Positions 7,226 through 17,840 of a stretch of 48,379 nt of DNA are shown piece by piece. The stretch comes from Bacteroidia bacterium. Lineage in GTDB: Bacteria > Bacteroidota > Bacteroidia > Bacteroidales > UBA7960. Every line of letters begins with the position of its first letter. Within the stretch, counting starts at the first letter, position 1. The notes beneath the pieces are model-generated. The model was given only the letters and a program-made list of their open reading frames with translations, did no database searches and was not told the origin of the DNA. Made by a program: the position numbers and the translations under genes. The stretch spans positions 1 to 48,379 of the forward strand of contig REEA01000129.1 in the NCBI GenBank assembly GCA_007695305.1. The letters are read 5' to 3'.

Positions 7226-8626
7226 CTATTGTTTTTTTGTTTCCGTATCCAATACTTTACTGATGATAACTCCATCAAATAAGGTAGTTTCGATAAGGTG
7301 ACCTGTTTTTACCTGTTTGGCACTCGTTAATGATTTACCTTTTTGACGTGTAATGCTGTAACCTCTTTTCAACACATTGGCAGGATGCAACTGATTGGCA
7401 ATTCTGCCCAAAGCGTTCAGACCCTCCGAGGCTTTTTTCAAAATAGCCATACTCGTTAACTGTATATGTCCTTGCTGATGACTTAAATTTTCCCGCTCCA
7501 CCTTGAAAAAACCAAAGGCTTGCTTTTTTATGAATTCCAGCTGCTGCCGTAGCATATATTCCCTGGCATTTTTGATAAGGAAGCCTGTGTGTCTGGTCAA
7601 ATGCAGACTGAGTTCCCTTAAATGGCTCCTGTGCCTGAAAAATATGCCGCGACTATGTGTCAAAAACATGTGCACCTGGTGGTTGAAATATTCCTTGCTG
7701 TGTTGCAATTTTTGCAATGAACCGCTAACCAATGTATTTTCCAGGTTGGTAAGGGCCTGGGCAAATTGATGAAATCGTTGAATGAGTGATTCTGCGAGTT
7801 TGGTTGGGGTGATCTCATTGGCGTATGCCACCATTTCCACCACAGTTTCATTGGTAGCATGACCAATGCCTGTTAATACCGGTAAAGGGAAAAGGGCCAC
7901 TTCCCTCGCCAACGTGTAATTGTTATAACACGATAGGCCAATGTCACCACCGCCTCCACGCACAATCACCACCACGTCAAAATGATGCATCAGCTTCCTG
8001 ATCCTGGTGAGTTGGTTAAGGATGGAATCCACCGCGTGGTCTCCCTGAAGGAGGGATGGAAACAAATGGTGATGAAAACGGTATTTATTCGGATTGTGGT
8101 CGATCACTTTGATAAAATCCGCGTATCCCTTGCTTGTTTCCACTGATATAACAGCAATCCGCTGTGGCAGGAGAGGAATCTCAAGATGCTTGTTGGCATC
8201 AAATATCCCCTCCTTTGTAAGCTTTTCGATGCATGCTTGCTTTTCCTGTTCAAGATCACCCAGGGTAAATGCCGGATCAATGTCAATGATACGCAACGAA
8301 AGTCCATATACCGGGTCAAAACTGATTCGTGCAAGAAAAAGGATTTTGATCCCGTCTTTCAAGGGTTCCTTTAGGACATCCAAAAAACGCTGGTTGATGG
8401 CATGATAGTCTTCCTTCCATAAGGTTGCCCGCATCTGGGCTGTAATTTTCCCCGCTTCTTTTTCAACAAGGTCGGGGTAGCAATGACCGGAATACTTGTA
8501 ATGGTTTAATTTGTTCAGTTCCGCCTTGATCCAATAAGCAGACCTGTATCGCTCAGAAAGGGTTTTCCTGATGCTGCGTGCAACTTCCCCAAGTGAAAAA
8601 ATCTTTCTGTCCTCCATCATCTCCAC
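7226..8626 (-). CDS. xseA: Exodeoxyribonuclease VII large subunit
   Basis: N-terminal OB fold (FSLGEVARSIRKTLSERYRSAYWIKAELNKL) and VVIVRGGGGDIGLSCYNNYTLAREVALFPLPVLTGIGHATNETVVE motif. Confidence 0.95.
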   Translation of the reverse strand: MEMMEDRKIFSLGEVARSIRKTLSERYRSAYWIKAELNKLNHYKYSGHCYPDLVEKEAGKITAQMRATLWKEDYHAINQRFLDVLKEPLKDGIKILFLARISFDPVYGLSLRIIDIDPAFTLGDLEQEKQACIEKLTKEGIFDANKHLEIPLLPQRIAVISVETSKGYADFIKVIDHNPNKYRFHHHLFPSLLQGDHAVDSILNQLTRIRKLMHHFDVVVIVRGGGGDIGLSCYNNYTLAREVALFPLPVLTGIGHATNETVVEMVAYANEITPTKLAESLIQRFHQFAQALTNLENTLVSGSLQKLQHSKEYFNHQVHMFLTHSRGIFFRHRSHLRELSLHLTRHTGFLIKNAREYMLRQQLEFIKKQAFGFFKVERENLSHQQGHIQLTSMAILKKASEGLNALGRIANQLHPANVLKRGYSITRQKGKSLTSAKQVKTGHLIETTLFDGVIISKVLDTETKKQ

Positions 8627-8655
8627 CTTTCATCATTTTTAAAAAAACAGCAGCT

Positions 8656-9237
8656 TTACCCTTTTTTAAGCTCATTCCCAATCTTATAAGGATCACCAAC
8701 TTTTTCTCCAACTCTTCTGTATTCTCTCACTCCGCCGATATATATCAGGGGGTCAAAAGCCCGGATATCTATGGAGCCGATGTTGTCAGCATCTTCCAAT
8801 AAATTGGTGTCAACATGTGTTTCCACGATTTCTCCCACGAAATGATTGGTTCGGCCAATGATACGCCAGTCAACCAGCTTACACTCGAGGTTAAGCGGAC
8901 ATTCTTTGATGATGGGAGACCTAACCACTTTTGAGGGCATTTTGGTAAGACCGGTTTCAGCAAACTTGTCCAGATCTCTACCTGACCTGATTCCGCAAAA
9001 ATCTGCTTCGGTCATGATGGATACCGTAGCAATATTTACCGTGAAATCTTTGTTCGCTTTTATCTCTTCCCCGGAAAATCCGCGGGTGCCGACCGATATT
9101 CCCAATGTTGGCGGTTTGCTTGTCAAAAGACTGACCCATGCAATGGTTACAATATTTGCTTTTTCCATGCTGCCTGTAACTACGAGGGTTGTTGGACAGG
9201 GAAACATGATTTTTTGAGGACCGAATGTTGTTTTCAT
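8656..9237 (-). CDS. Flavin reductase family protein (flavoredoxin-like)
   Basis: Flavin reductase-like FMN-binding fold: PCPTTLVVTGSMEKANIVTIAWVSLLTSKPPTLGISVGTRGFSGE...NIATVSIMTEADFCGIRSGRDLDKF. Confidence 0.85.
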   Translation of the reverse strand: MKTTFGPQKIMFPCPTTLVVTGSMEKANIVTIAWVSLLTSKPPTLGISVGTRGFSGEEIKANKDFTVNIATVSIMTEADFCGIRSGRDLDKFAETGLTKMPSKVVRSPIIKECPLNLECKLVDWRIIGRTNHFVGEIVETHVDTNLLEDADNIGSIDIRAFDPLIYIGGVREYRRVGEKVGDPYKIGNELKKG

Positions 9238-9402
9238 AAGTCTGTAAAAACTTTTGTATTACTTTTTTTTGTTCGCCGCAATAACATCTTTGTCACTGAT
9301 CTCCCGCATCATTTTATCTGTATCGGCATCTCCCGGATTATGCATTCGCCTGATAATTTTTTTTCTACGGGGGCTTCACAGCAGACAATACCATTCATCG
9401 TT

Positions 9403-10959
9403 TTAGTGTGCCCAGTGAATGGTCTTAAGATGGTTAAGCATCTCTTTGGCAGCCTCCAATGCCTGGATGGCTCTTGTGTTTGAGTAATTTGTCAAAAAAG
9501 TCCGTGCGAGCTCAGGATCGTCTTTTAATAATTTCAATGCCACCTCTTCGATGGCCGGCTGCATGGCAAACTGTTCAGCCTCAAAAGGATCCCAACGCTC
9601 CCTGACCCATTTGATATTTGTGGGATAGTTCAGATCAATCATGTTTTCCAGGGCATTAAAAACATCAAACGCGTTGTCCGGATCATAATTGAATGCGCCG
9701 GGAGGTGGATTGAACTGAAAGCTGATATCCAGCGCCTGATCCAGCGGCCAGTCTTTGTAATATGGTTTTGGTGTGGATGTGATACCCGCATACCAGGGTA
9801 CGAGCACTGAGCCGCAGGGTGCAGCTGTGGTTCGCCAGGCAACGGATCCTACTTCTGCAGGCAGCCAGTTTCTCAACTGGTAAACCACCAGCTCCTGTGA
9901 TGTGCTGCTGCAAATGGCCCCTGTACCCGGCAAGTGATGCGGAGATGCATCTGTTGGCATGCCAAGCGCGTACGAAAGGGACATATCAGGCTCCTGACCA
10001 TCAATGTGTCCATGACTACGGATGATATTGGCCACATCAGATATCGTAAATAAATGTTCGCTATATAACGCAAAGGGTAGTTGCTGCTCTGCCGGCAGTT
10101 CGATCAATTCATTCTTTACCAGTGATTGACTGAACCACTGCCGTGGATCTACCCCATACTCATCCATAAAACTACCCTCGTATGGAGGCAGATTGAAAGC
10201 ATCCCTGAAGCTGAAAGGTTCACCGCTGTCAGGATTGTACCAACCGCGTGATATGGCATATTCTACCAAACCTTCGGAGGCGAGTACATTATCCGTGTCA
10301 CTGAGATCTGCTTCCGGACCAATGATATGAACATTGGGCAACAAAACAATGGCATCATCGGGAACCCGCTGTGCGATCCAGTGTTTACCCCTTACCACAC
10401 CAAGCAGCCAGGCTTCATTAGCGTCGGCTATGATGTAAGTGCGCCCTGAAGCTGCATAACCAAAATAATTCAGCAGCTCGGTGGCAATATCAACGCCTTC
10501 TCTGGCAGTTTTTGCCCTCTGAGCCACAATTCGCCGCAATTTATAACCAATGCCACCGTCAACAATATCGCCGCGTGCGACCAGCTCATCGTATGTGTCT
10601 TCGCGGGTTCGGCACGCATCCGATGATATGGCCACACCAAATTCATTGAAATAACCGTCGCTAAATTCCACACCGGGATTGCTGGTCCATAAATAGGCAT
10701 AGGTTTCGTTCGCTTGCGGCCATTTCCCGCCACGACGCAGGTGAACCATGCTGCCCGGAACATGCTCCATACGGGGAACGTATCTGTAGCTCAGATTACG
10801 CAAACCACCGTTTTGCTCAAGGTGACCAAACAGGACCGAACCGTCGGCCGAAGCATCCTTTCCCACAATAACTGCAAAACAGGCACTTGCTTCATTTTTG
10901 GTAAAAATGATGGAAACCACAACCATCATCATAATGACAATCTTTTTGCTTTTTTTCAT
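9403..10959 (-). CDS. C69 family dipeptidase (exported)
   Basis: Signal peptide ending at Cys nucleophile (ASACFAVIVGKDASADGSVLFGHLEQ), peptidase U34/C69 features. Confidence 0.88.
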   Translation of the reverse strand: MKKSKKIVIMMMVVVSIIFTKNEASACFAVIVGKDASADGSVLFGHLEQNGGLRNLSYRYVPRMEHVPGSMVHLRRGGKWPQANETYAYLWTSNPGVEFSDGYFNEFGVAISSDACRTREDTYDELVARGDIVDGGIGYKLRRIVAQRAKTAREGVDIATELLNYFGYAASGRTYIIADANEAWLLGVVRGKHWIAQRVPDDAIVLLPNVHIIGPEADLSDTDNVLASEGLVEYAISRGWYNPDSGEPFSFRDAFNLPPYEGSFMDEYGVDPRQWFSQSLVKNELIELPAEQQLPFALYSEHLFTISDVANIIRSHGHIDGQEPDMSLSYALGMPTDASPHHLPGTGAICSSTSQELVVYQLRNWLPAEVGSVAWRTTAAPCGSVLVPWYAGITSTPKPYYKDWPLDQALDISFQFNPPPGAFNYDPDNAFDVFNALENMIDLNYPTNIKWVRERWDPFEAEQFAMQPAIEEVALKLLKDDPELARTFLTNYSNTRAIQALEAAKEMLNHLKTIHWAH

Positions 10960-11093
10960 TTTCTGACTGTGTTGAATATTGATATTGCGACTCTAATCTT
11001 TTTCACAGGCATGTTTATGATGATGGCCTGTATCTTCATCCCACCCGGTTTGCGGGCCAGAGATGTTTTTTACGTCCTGCGGGAGCTTGTTTT

Positions 11094-12788
11094 TCAATCA
11101 TCCGCCAGGTCAAAAACCACCTCACCGCCCAGGACGGTTTTCAAAACCCTGATCCGGTGAATATCCTCCGCGGGTATGGCCATATAATCCCTGTCAATTA
11201 CCAGGAAATCAGCGAGCTTGCCGGGGGATATACTTCCTTTTATATCCTCTGAAAATTCAAGGTATGCCGGCCAGATTGTATATGCTTTCAGGGCTTCTTC
11301 GCGAGTCATTGATTGTTCAGAGAACCAACCGTCAGGAGGGTTGTTCTCCCGGTCTTGACGTGTAACGGCGGCATGCAATCCATAGAATGGATTAAAAGGT
11401 GACACGTAATAGTCGGATCCTGCAGATATTAATCCACCTGCATCCAGAATGCTTCGCCATGCATACGCTCCTGCATATGCCCGGTCATATCCTATTCTGC
11501 TTTCAACGAAAAGCATATCTTCAGTGGCATGGATGGGTTGCATGGAAGCCAGGATCTTCCTGTCGGCAAATCGCCGGATGTCTTCCGGATGAAGGATCTG
11601 TGCATGCTCCACCACCAGCCGGGCTTCACGGGGACTTTTACCGCTGATTTCCATGGCTTTCTCGAAAGCATCCAGCGTGGCCCTGTTGCCTCTGTCGCCG
11701 ATAGAATGTGTTCGGGTGCTAAATCCCAACTCCAGCAGATCAGCCACCAGCCGTGCATAAACGTCCGTATCTTCGCCAAGTGGTCGCAAAGCGCCTGTTT
11801 CGCCGGACATATCATCATAGGGTTCCAACAGGGCAGCACCCCGACCTCCAAGAGAACCATCCACGAATTTTTTTACCCACCTTACCGTATAGCGATGGTC
11901 ATAAAGGCCGATAAGGGGTGTACGCATCTCTTTTGCGGCAGACTCCGTAACCGCATCCATCAGTCTGACTTTCAAAAGCCCTTTCTCAAAAGCATCCTTT
12001 CGGATAGCAACATCTTCAAGTGTGGTAGGAGTAAGGTCATGGGCAGTTGTGATACCGGCTGCCAGCAGTGCATTACCAGCCAGACGATAGGCTTCAAGCC
12101 ACTGCGCGTGGTCAAGGTCCGGATCAGGTGGAATGTGACGCGTAACCAATGCTCCCGCCGCAGATACAAGCACGCCCGTAGGCTCCCCACTTTCATCCCG
12201 GACAATGATTCCGGCCTCAGGATCAACGGTCTCTGCAGTTATACCGGCAACCCGCAAAGCAAGGCTGTTCACAAAATGCGCATGACCGCAATACCTCCTT
12301 AAAACAACAGGATTATACGGACTAACCGCATCAAGTAAATGCCGGTGTGGAGGATCCTCCCATATGGCATCATTATAACCGCGTGCAACAATCCATGCCC
12401 CGCTGTCTGCACGCGCAACAGCCTCCCCTATGGTCTCCAGCAACGCATCCATTGGTAACCAGTAGATATCCAGCGGAGCCATTAAAAGATTCTTTGCCAG
12501 GCCATCAAAATGCATGTGGCTCTCGGTGAGACCCGGAATCACCGTTAAGCCTTCCAGGTCTGCCACCCTGGTCTTTCGACCGGCAAAAGCCATCGCTGAT
12601 TCAGTATTGCCTACATACACGAAGCGGTCGCCTTTAACAGCCAATGCAGTAGCATGCATTAAATCCTCGTCTGCAGTGTAGATGTTGGCGTTAATATAAA
12701 TCGTATCCGCCTGATCAACACCACAGGATGAAAGCAGGCACACCATCAGGACGGTGAAAAAAATAAACAACAAAGCTTTTCGTTTCAT
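11094..12788 (-). CDS. YtcJ-like amidohydrolase, predicted lipoprotein
   Basis: Lipobox LLSSC; ADTIYINANIYTADED...VIPGLTESHMHFDG, HSIGDRGNRATLDAFEKA, SAGSDYYVSPFNPFYGLHAAVTR. Confidence 0.9.
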   Translation of the reverse strand: MKRKALLFIFFTVLMVCLLSSCGVDQADTIYINANIYTADEDLMHATALAVKGDRFVYVGNTESAMAFAGRKTRVADLEGLTVIPGLTESHMHFDGLAKNLLMAPLDIYWLPMDALLETIGEAVARADSGAWIVARGYNDAIWEDPPHRHLLDAVSPYNPVVLRRYCGHAHFVNSLALRVAGITAETVDPEAGIIVRDESGEPTGVLVSAAGALVTRHIPPDPDLDHAQWLEAYRLAGNALLAAGITTAHDLTPTTLEDVAIRKDAFEKGLLKVRLMDAVTESAAKEMRTPLIGLYDHRYTVRWVKKFVDGSLGGRGAALLEPYDDMSGETGALRPLGEDTDVYARLVADLLELGFSTRTHSIGDRGNRATLDAFEKAMEISGKSPREARLVVEHAQILHPEDIRRFADRKILASMQPIHATEDMLFVESRIGYDRAYAGAYAWRSILDAGGLISAGSDYYVSPFNPFYGLHAAVTRQDRENNPPDGWFSEQSMTREEALKAYTIWPAYLEFSEDIKGSISPGKLADFLVIDRDYMAIPAEDIHRIRVLKTVLGGEVVFDLADD

Positions 12789-13119
12789 ATTTTAATCGTT
12801 TCGGGTGAATATCTTGTGCACATAACTATTTGTTAAATAGAACTTTGATAGTTTTCTACTAAAGTAAAAGTGCAAGTAACCGATATCTTACATTAAGAAT
12901 GATTAAGACGGTTTCAGTCAATTATAATCACTTCCTTGATTGCCGGCTGAAGCGGAATCTTCAGAAATTAATGCATAGATTGATCATGCAATAATAGGTA
13001 AAAATACGTAAAAATGAAAAATCGAATTAGGCTATCGGACAAAAACAGCATTTTTGTGGAAGAACAAAAAAATTGCAAATGAAATAAAGATTGCTTAGTT
13101 TTATCCATTATTATAGATC

Positions 13120-14529
13120 ATGCTGAAAAGACCTGCCCATATCATTTTAGCGCTGACGATGGGAAGCAGCCTGTTTTTTGGTTGCCATTCAAGACCCGAA
13201 GTCATTGACATGCCTCAAATTACTGAACGGGGTGAACTGGTTGCCATAACCGGTTATAGCCCTTTCAGCTATTTTGTATATCGCGGTGAAGTAATGGGTT
13301 ATGATTATGAATTGCTCGGTTTACTGGAAGATTACCTGGATATTACTGTGCGCATTGTATTGGCCCATGATTTTGATGAAATGATCCGGATGCTGGAACA
13401 GGGTAAAGGAGACCTGATTGCCTATGGTTTGACAGTCACCACAGAGCGTCGTGAACGTTTGGCATTTACTGACCCGATGAATATGACCAGGCAGGTATTG
13501 GTGCAAAGGAGGCCCGACAATTGGCGCCGGATGATGTTGCACCAGATTGAGAATGAACTAATCAGGAACCCGTTGGAACTGTCGGGCAAAACCATCCATG
13601 TAAGACGCGGTTCAGCATACAATGAACGCCTCCGCAACTTATCCCGGGAAATCGGAGCAGAAATACACATCCTGGAAGCAGATATAGGTGTTACTACCGA
13701 ACAACTGATCCGCAAAGTGGCAGAAAAGCAAATCGATTACACGGTGGCAGATGAAAACATCGCCGCCATGCAGTCTGCCTATTATCAGAACCTGGACGTT
13801 TCAACGGCCATCAGCTTGCCCCAGCAGACAGCCTGGGCCGTAAGACCATCTTCAGAATTGTTATTGGATACCCTGAACGCATGGCTGCAGAATGCCCGTA
13901 AACATGTTGATTATTACGTGATCTATAACAAATATTACGAAAACCGCAGGACCTTCAGGCTTCGTTATGGCAGCGAATTTTTTCCCATCACCGGAGGAAC
14001 AATTTCACCCTACGATAGTTTGTTAAAGGAACAATCTGCCCTGATCAACTGGGATTGGAGGTTGCTGGCTGCTTTGATATACAGGGAGTCACGTTTCGAT
14101 CCGCATGCACGTTCCTGGGCAGGAGCAGAAGGCTTGATGCAGTTGATGCCGCCAACCGCAAAAGCCTTTGGTGCTGAAAACCCTTTCGACCCCATACAAA
14201 ACATCATAGCCGGAGTTCGATTCCTGGAATGGCTGGACAACTATTGGGCAAAAGAAATAATGGATGAAAATCAGCGCCTTCATTTTATTATTGCCTCCTA
14301 TAATGCAGGCCAGGGACATGTGCAGGATGCACGGCGACTGGCAAAAGCAGAAGGCGCAGATCCTGATATCTGGTTTGATAACGTGGAAAAATATATGCTG
14401 AAAAAATCCAACCCGGAATACTATCTTCGGGAAGAAGTGATCTATGGCTATGCCGCAGGTGAAGAACCCGTAACATATGTGCAAACCATTCTGAACCTCC
14501 ATGCACACTACAAACTATTTTTTGATTAG
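13120..14529 (+). CDS. MltF-like protein: solute-binding (SBP_bac_3) domain plus SLT transglycosylase domain, predicted lipoprotein
   Basis: Lipobox FFGC; periplasmic binding domain (GELVAITGYSPFSYFVYRGEVMGYDYELL) then ESRFDPHARSWAGAEGLMQLMPPTAKAFG...ASYNAGQGHV. Confidence 0.92.
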   Translation: MLKRPAHIILALTMGSSLFFGCHSRPEVIDMPQITERGELVAITGYSPFSYFVYRGEVMGYDYELLGLLEDYLDITVRIVLAHDFDEMIRMLEQGKGDLIAYGLTVTTERRERLAFTDPMNMTRQVLVQRRPDNWRRMMLHQIENELIRNPLELSGKTIHVRRGSAYNERLRNLSREIGAEIHILEADIGVTTEQLIRKVAEKQIDYTVADENIAAMQSAYYQNLDVSTAISLPQQTAWAVRPSSELLLDTLNAWLQNARKHVDYYVIYNKYYENRRTFRLRYGSEFFPITGGTISPYDSLLKEQSALINWDWRLLAALIYRESRFDPHARSWAGAEGLMQLMPPTAKAFGAENPFDPIQNIIAGVRFLEWLDNYWAKEIMDENQRLHFIIASYNAGQGHVQDARRLAKAEGADPDIWFDNVEKYMLKKSNPEYYLREEVIYGYAAGEEPVTYVQTILNLHAHYKLFFD

Positions 14530-14668
14530 CTAAGCTCAGCTCCGGTTATACATTCTATTGAATCATTGCTTTATTGTACTGCTGAAAACAGACACCAATG
14601 GCTACGAAAGCAAACAATGTGCTTATTTGAATGTTATACATTTATCTATACAGATAAACTGATATTTA

Positions 14669-15628
14669 ATGTCGCAGAATATGAACATCACAGGCATACA
14701 TCACATCACCGCCCTTGCTGGTGATGCACAAAAGAATCTTGATTTTTACACAGGTGTCCTTGGTTTGCGTTTTATCAAGAAGACCGTTAATTTTGATGAT
14801 CCGGGAGTATATCATTTATATTATGGTGATGATATTGGCAGTCCGGGCAGTATTATGACTTTTTTTCCCTATGGGGGAATCAGGCGTGGAAGGCATGGAA
14901 CAGGACTGGTGAACACCACCACTTTTTCTGTGCCTATGGACGCGCTGGGTTACTGGGAAAAACGGCTGGATCGTTTTGATATACCCCGCAAGAATGCCCA
15001 GGAACGTCTGGGCAAAGAGGTATTTATTTATTTTGAGGATCATGATGGTTTGGGTATGGAATTGGTTTTTAATGATCTTGATGAAAGAAAACCTTATTCT
15101 GATGGACCCGTCCCGCCCGAATATGCCATCAGGGGATTTTACAGTGCGGAGATCTGGGCAAGCGGATATGAGCGCACCGGAGCACTGCTTACAGGTAAAA
15201 TGGATCACCGCTTGATAGGAGAAAGCGGCAACCGTTTTCGGTTTGCCACTCTTGATGTCCCGGGAAATTACATTGATATCCTTGTTCCATCATCGAATAC
15301 TACCGGCTTGAGCGGGTACGGTACCATTCACCACATTGCTTTTCGTTCACCCGACACAAACAGTCAGCAGGAAATAAGGCAAAGCATCAGACAATATGGC
15401 TTGCAGCCAACACCCGTTATCGACAGGCAATACTTTAAATCGGTATATTTCAGAGAGCCTGGTGGCGTATTGTTTGAGATAGCCACCGATGCCCCGGGTT
15501 TCACAGTGGATGAAGCCCCGGATAAGTTGGGATCAGAACTCAGGCTGCCGCCTCATCACGAATTCAACCGTAAGCATATCGAATCCGGGTTGCCTGCCAT
15601 CGCTGAACATTCAAAAAGCTATGTGTAA
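14669..15628 (+). CDS. Ring-cleaving dioxygenase / VOC (glyoxalase) family, MhqE/MhqO-like
   Basis: GIHHITALAGDAQKNLDFYTGVLGLRFIKKTVNFDDPGVYHLYYGD. Confidence 0.9.
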   Translation: MSQNMNITGIHHITALAGDAQKNLDFYTGVLGLRFIKKTVNFDDPGVYHLYYGDDIGSPGSIMTFFPYGGIRRGRHGTGLVNTTTFSVPMDALGYWEKRLDRFDIPRKNAQERLGKEVFIYFEDHDGLGMELVFNDLDERKPYSDGPVPPEYAIRGFYSAEIWASGYERTGALLTGKMDHRLIGESGNRFRFATLDVPGNYIDILVPSSNTTGLSGYGTIHHIAFRSPDTNSQQEIRQSIRQYGLQPTPVIDRQYFKSVYFREPGGVLFEIATDAPGFTVDEAPDKLGSELRLPPHHEFNRKHIESGLPAIAEHSKSYV

Positions 15629-16248
15629 TGCACGAAAAGAAAGTAATATATGCCGGTAAAAGGCTCGCTGAAGCGGGAAAAGCCATCATCCTGATACACG
15701 GTCGGGGCGGAACAGCAGAAAATATACTTTCGCTCACCGAACATCTCGAATTGGACGAATTTGCCATCCTTGCACCTCAGGCTACGCGCAATACCTGGTA
15801 TCCTTATTCATTTTTGGTACCCCGGCAGCAAAACCAACCCTGGCTTAATGCAGCCCTTGGGCTCATTGGTGAACTGGTGAATGACATCATGCTGACCGGC
15901 ATCACCAAAGAAAACATCTTCATCAGCGGTTTCTCGCAAGGTGCTTGCCTGAGCCTTGAGTTTGCCGCAAGGAACCCGGGCCGCTACGGTGGTATTATTG
16001 CCTTTACAGGTGGTCTGATCGGAGATAAAATCACCCCGGATCAGTATAATGGGGACTTCCTCCAGACACCGGTATTCATCGGAACAAGTGACCCTGATCC
16101 GCATATACCTGTTGAAAGGGCAAAACAATCAGAACAGATTCTCCGGAACATGCATGCAAAAACAACATTGAAAATTTACAAAGATTTGGGGCATATGATC
16201 AGCCTTGAACAACTGGATACCGTCAATACACTGTTTTTTGCATCATAA
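15628..16248 (+). CDS. Alpha/beta hydrolase (phospholipase/carboxylesterase), MhqD-like
   Basis: HGRGGTAENIL, FISGFSQGACLSLEFA nucleophile elbow, GTSDPDPHIP, LGHMIS; start overlaps the upstream stop (taatg). Confidence 0.88.
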   Translation: MHEKKVIYAGKRLAEAGKAIILIHGRGGTAENILSLTEHLELDEFAILAPQATRNTWYPYSFLVPRQQNQPWLNAALGLIGELVNDIMLTGITKENIFISGFSQGACLSLEFAARNPGRYGGIIAFTGGLIGDKITPDQYNGDFLQTPVFIGTSDPDPHIPVERAKQSEQILRNMHAKTTLKIYKDLGHMISLEQLDTVNTLFFAS

Positions 16249-16322
16249 AGCTTTATGTTTAGCCTCCCAATTATTCCGTATTTTTGCCCTGAATGTGATT
16301 TTTTTGATGAAAACAATGTGCC

Positions 16323-17222
16323 ATGCAAAAGGTTTTATTGATTCTGGCAGCCGGAATGGGCAGCAGATACGGCGGAATGAAACAGCTTGATGAAGTTGGC
16401 CCTTCCGGGGAAAGCATTATGGAATATTCAGTGTATGACGCGATCCGGTCGGGATTTGAAAAAGTGGTCTTCGTAATCAGGCGAAGCTTTGAAAACGATT
16501 TCAACCGCCGGATCATAAAAAAGATTAGTCCCTGTATACAAACAGACCTTGTCTTCCAGGAACTTGACGATCTTCCCGAACCATTTCTGTGTAACAAATC
16601 AAGAAAAAAACCCTGGGGAACCGGCCACGCCCTTTGGGTGGCACGGCAATCCGTTGAAAATCCCTTTGTGGTCATAAATGCCGACGATTTTTATGGCCGT
16701 GAAGCCTATGCTGTTATGGCAAATCATCTCGATACACTACCTGGAGATTCCCAAAGCCATTATGCCATGTGCGGTTACCGACTTGAAAACACCCTGTCGG
16801 ACCACGGACATGTTTCCAGGGGTGTCTGCAAAGTGGATGAAAACAATATGCTGGCCAATGTTACGGAATATACCCAAATACAGAAAAATGAATCGGGAAA
16901 GATCATCAGCAAGGAGAAAAATACGGCACTGCAACCCGATGAGATCGTTTCCATGAATTTTTGGGGTTTCACCCCCGATGTGTTTGATCACCTTGAAAAC
17001 AAAATGAAAAATTTTCTCGAAGAAGAAGCGCAAATTGATCAGTCGGAGTTTTTTCTTCCTTTTGTAATTGATGAGCTGATCTCCGAAAAAAAAGCCATGG
17101 TAAGTGTCTTACAAAGCAGTGCGCAATGGTTTGGGGTCACCTACCGGGCCGATAAGGAGGCAGCTCTGACAAGGATAGATCAGCTTGTAAAGAAAAATGT
17201 GTACCCGGAAAAACTGTTTTGA
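16323..17222 (+). CDS. Sugar-phosphate nucleotidyltransferase-like protein
   Basis: N-terminal LLILAAGMGSRYGGMKQLDEVGPSGESIMEYSVYDAI and VINADDFYG. Confidence 0.85.
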   Translation: MQKVLLILAAGMGSRYGGMKQLDEVGPSGESIMEYSVYDAIRSGFEKVVFVIRRSFENDFNRRIIKKISPCIQTDLVFQELDDLPEPFLCNKSRKKPWGTGHALWVARQSVENPFVVINADDFYGREAYAVMANHLDTLPGDSQSHYAMCGYRLENTLSDHGHVSRGVCKVDENNMLANVTEYTQIQKNESGKIISKEKNTALQPDEIVSMNFWGFTPDVFDHLENKMKNFLEEEAQIDQSEFFLPFVIDELISEKKAMVSVLQSSAQWFGVTYRADKEAALTRIDQLVKKNVYPEKLF

Positions 17223-17227
17223 TCATT

Positions 17228-17782
17228 ATGTTACCATATCATCCTAATGTTTTGTTAATCAGCGGTACGGGCAGCAATGTGGGGAAAACGACCCTGAGTT
17301 GTATGCTCCTTGAAAAATTCCGCCATATCGGTATTGTGGCTGTCAAAATTACACCGCACTGGCATCCGCAACCTGACAATATCCATATAATACATCAGGA
17401 GAATCATCTGATGATCATCAGAGAAACCAACCGCAATACCAGGAAGGACAGTTCCAGGATGTTGCGGAGCGGGGCTGATCGTGTGTATTTTGTTCAGAAT
17501 ATAATTGATGATGGCCTATTGAAGGCTTTTCCCATCATATTGAACGACATGGACAAAACAGCACCCATGATCATCGAATCGGCTGCAATGGGGAAATATA
17601 TCAAACCGGCGTGTCATTTTCACATTACCAGACCCTTATCTGCAACACACAAGTTACAAAACACCAATATTCCCATCGATCACCTGATCAGTTTTAACGG
17701 CTCAACTTTTGATTTTGATCTCGAACGCATCAGCTGGAATGACGAAAAGTGGATCATATCGCTGAAACCGGAAAAACAATAG
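17228..17782 (+). CDS. P-loop NTPase of unknown function (MobB/nucleotide-kinase-like)
   Basis: Walker A ISGTGSNVGKTTL at the N-terminus; start ATG 17228, or TTG 17219 overlapping the upstream gene. Confidence 0.65.
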   Translation: MLPYHPNVLLISGTGSNVGKTTLSCMLLEKFRHIGIVAVKITPHWHPQPDNIHIIHQENHLMIIRETNRNTRKDSSRMLRSGADRVYFVQNIIDDGLLKAFPIILNDMDKTAPMIIESAAMGKYIKPACHFHITRPLSATHKLQNTNIPIDHLISFNGSTFDFDLERISWNDEKWIISLKPEKQ

Positions 17783-17806
17783 CGCAACGAACTCCTCCGC
17801 TTTTAT

Positions 17807-17814
17807 TATTTTTG
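17807..17814 (+). promoter_or_regulatory. Possible Bacteroidota -7 element (TATTTTTG)
   Basis: Matches TAnnTTTG upstream of ATG 17841; no clear -33 element. Confidence 0.4.
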
Positions 17815-17840
17815 ATGTCTGGTTTTACCGGATATTTTTC

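Noticed and set aside
11529-12302. 257-aa plus-strand ORF
   Set aside because: Antisense to the well-supported amidohydrolase gene; composition typical of antisense translation.
9403-12788. Considered as a dedicated peptide/natural-product degradation cluster (C69 dipeptidase plus amidohydrolase)
   Set aside because: Two generic exported hydrolases with a ~130-bp gap and no transporter or regulator; insufficient to call a system.
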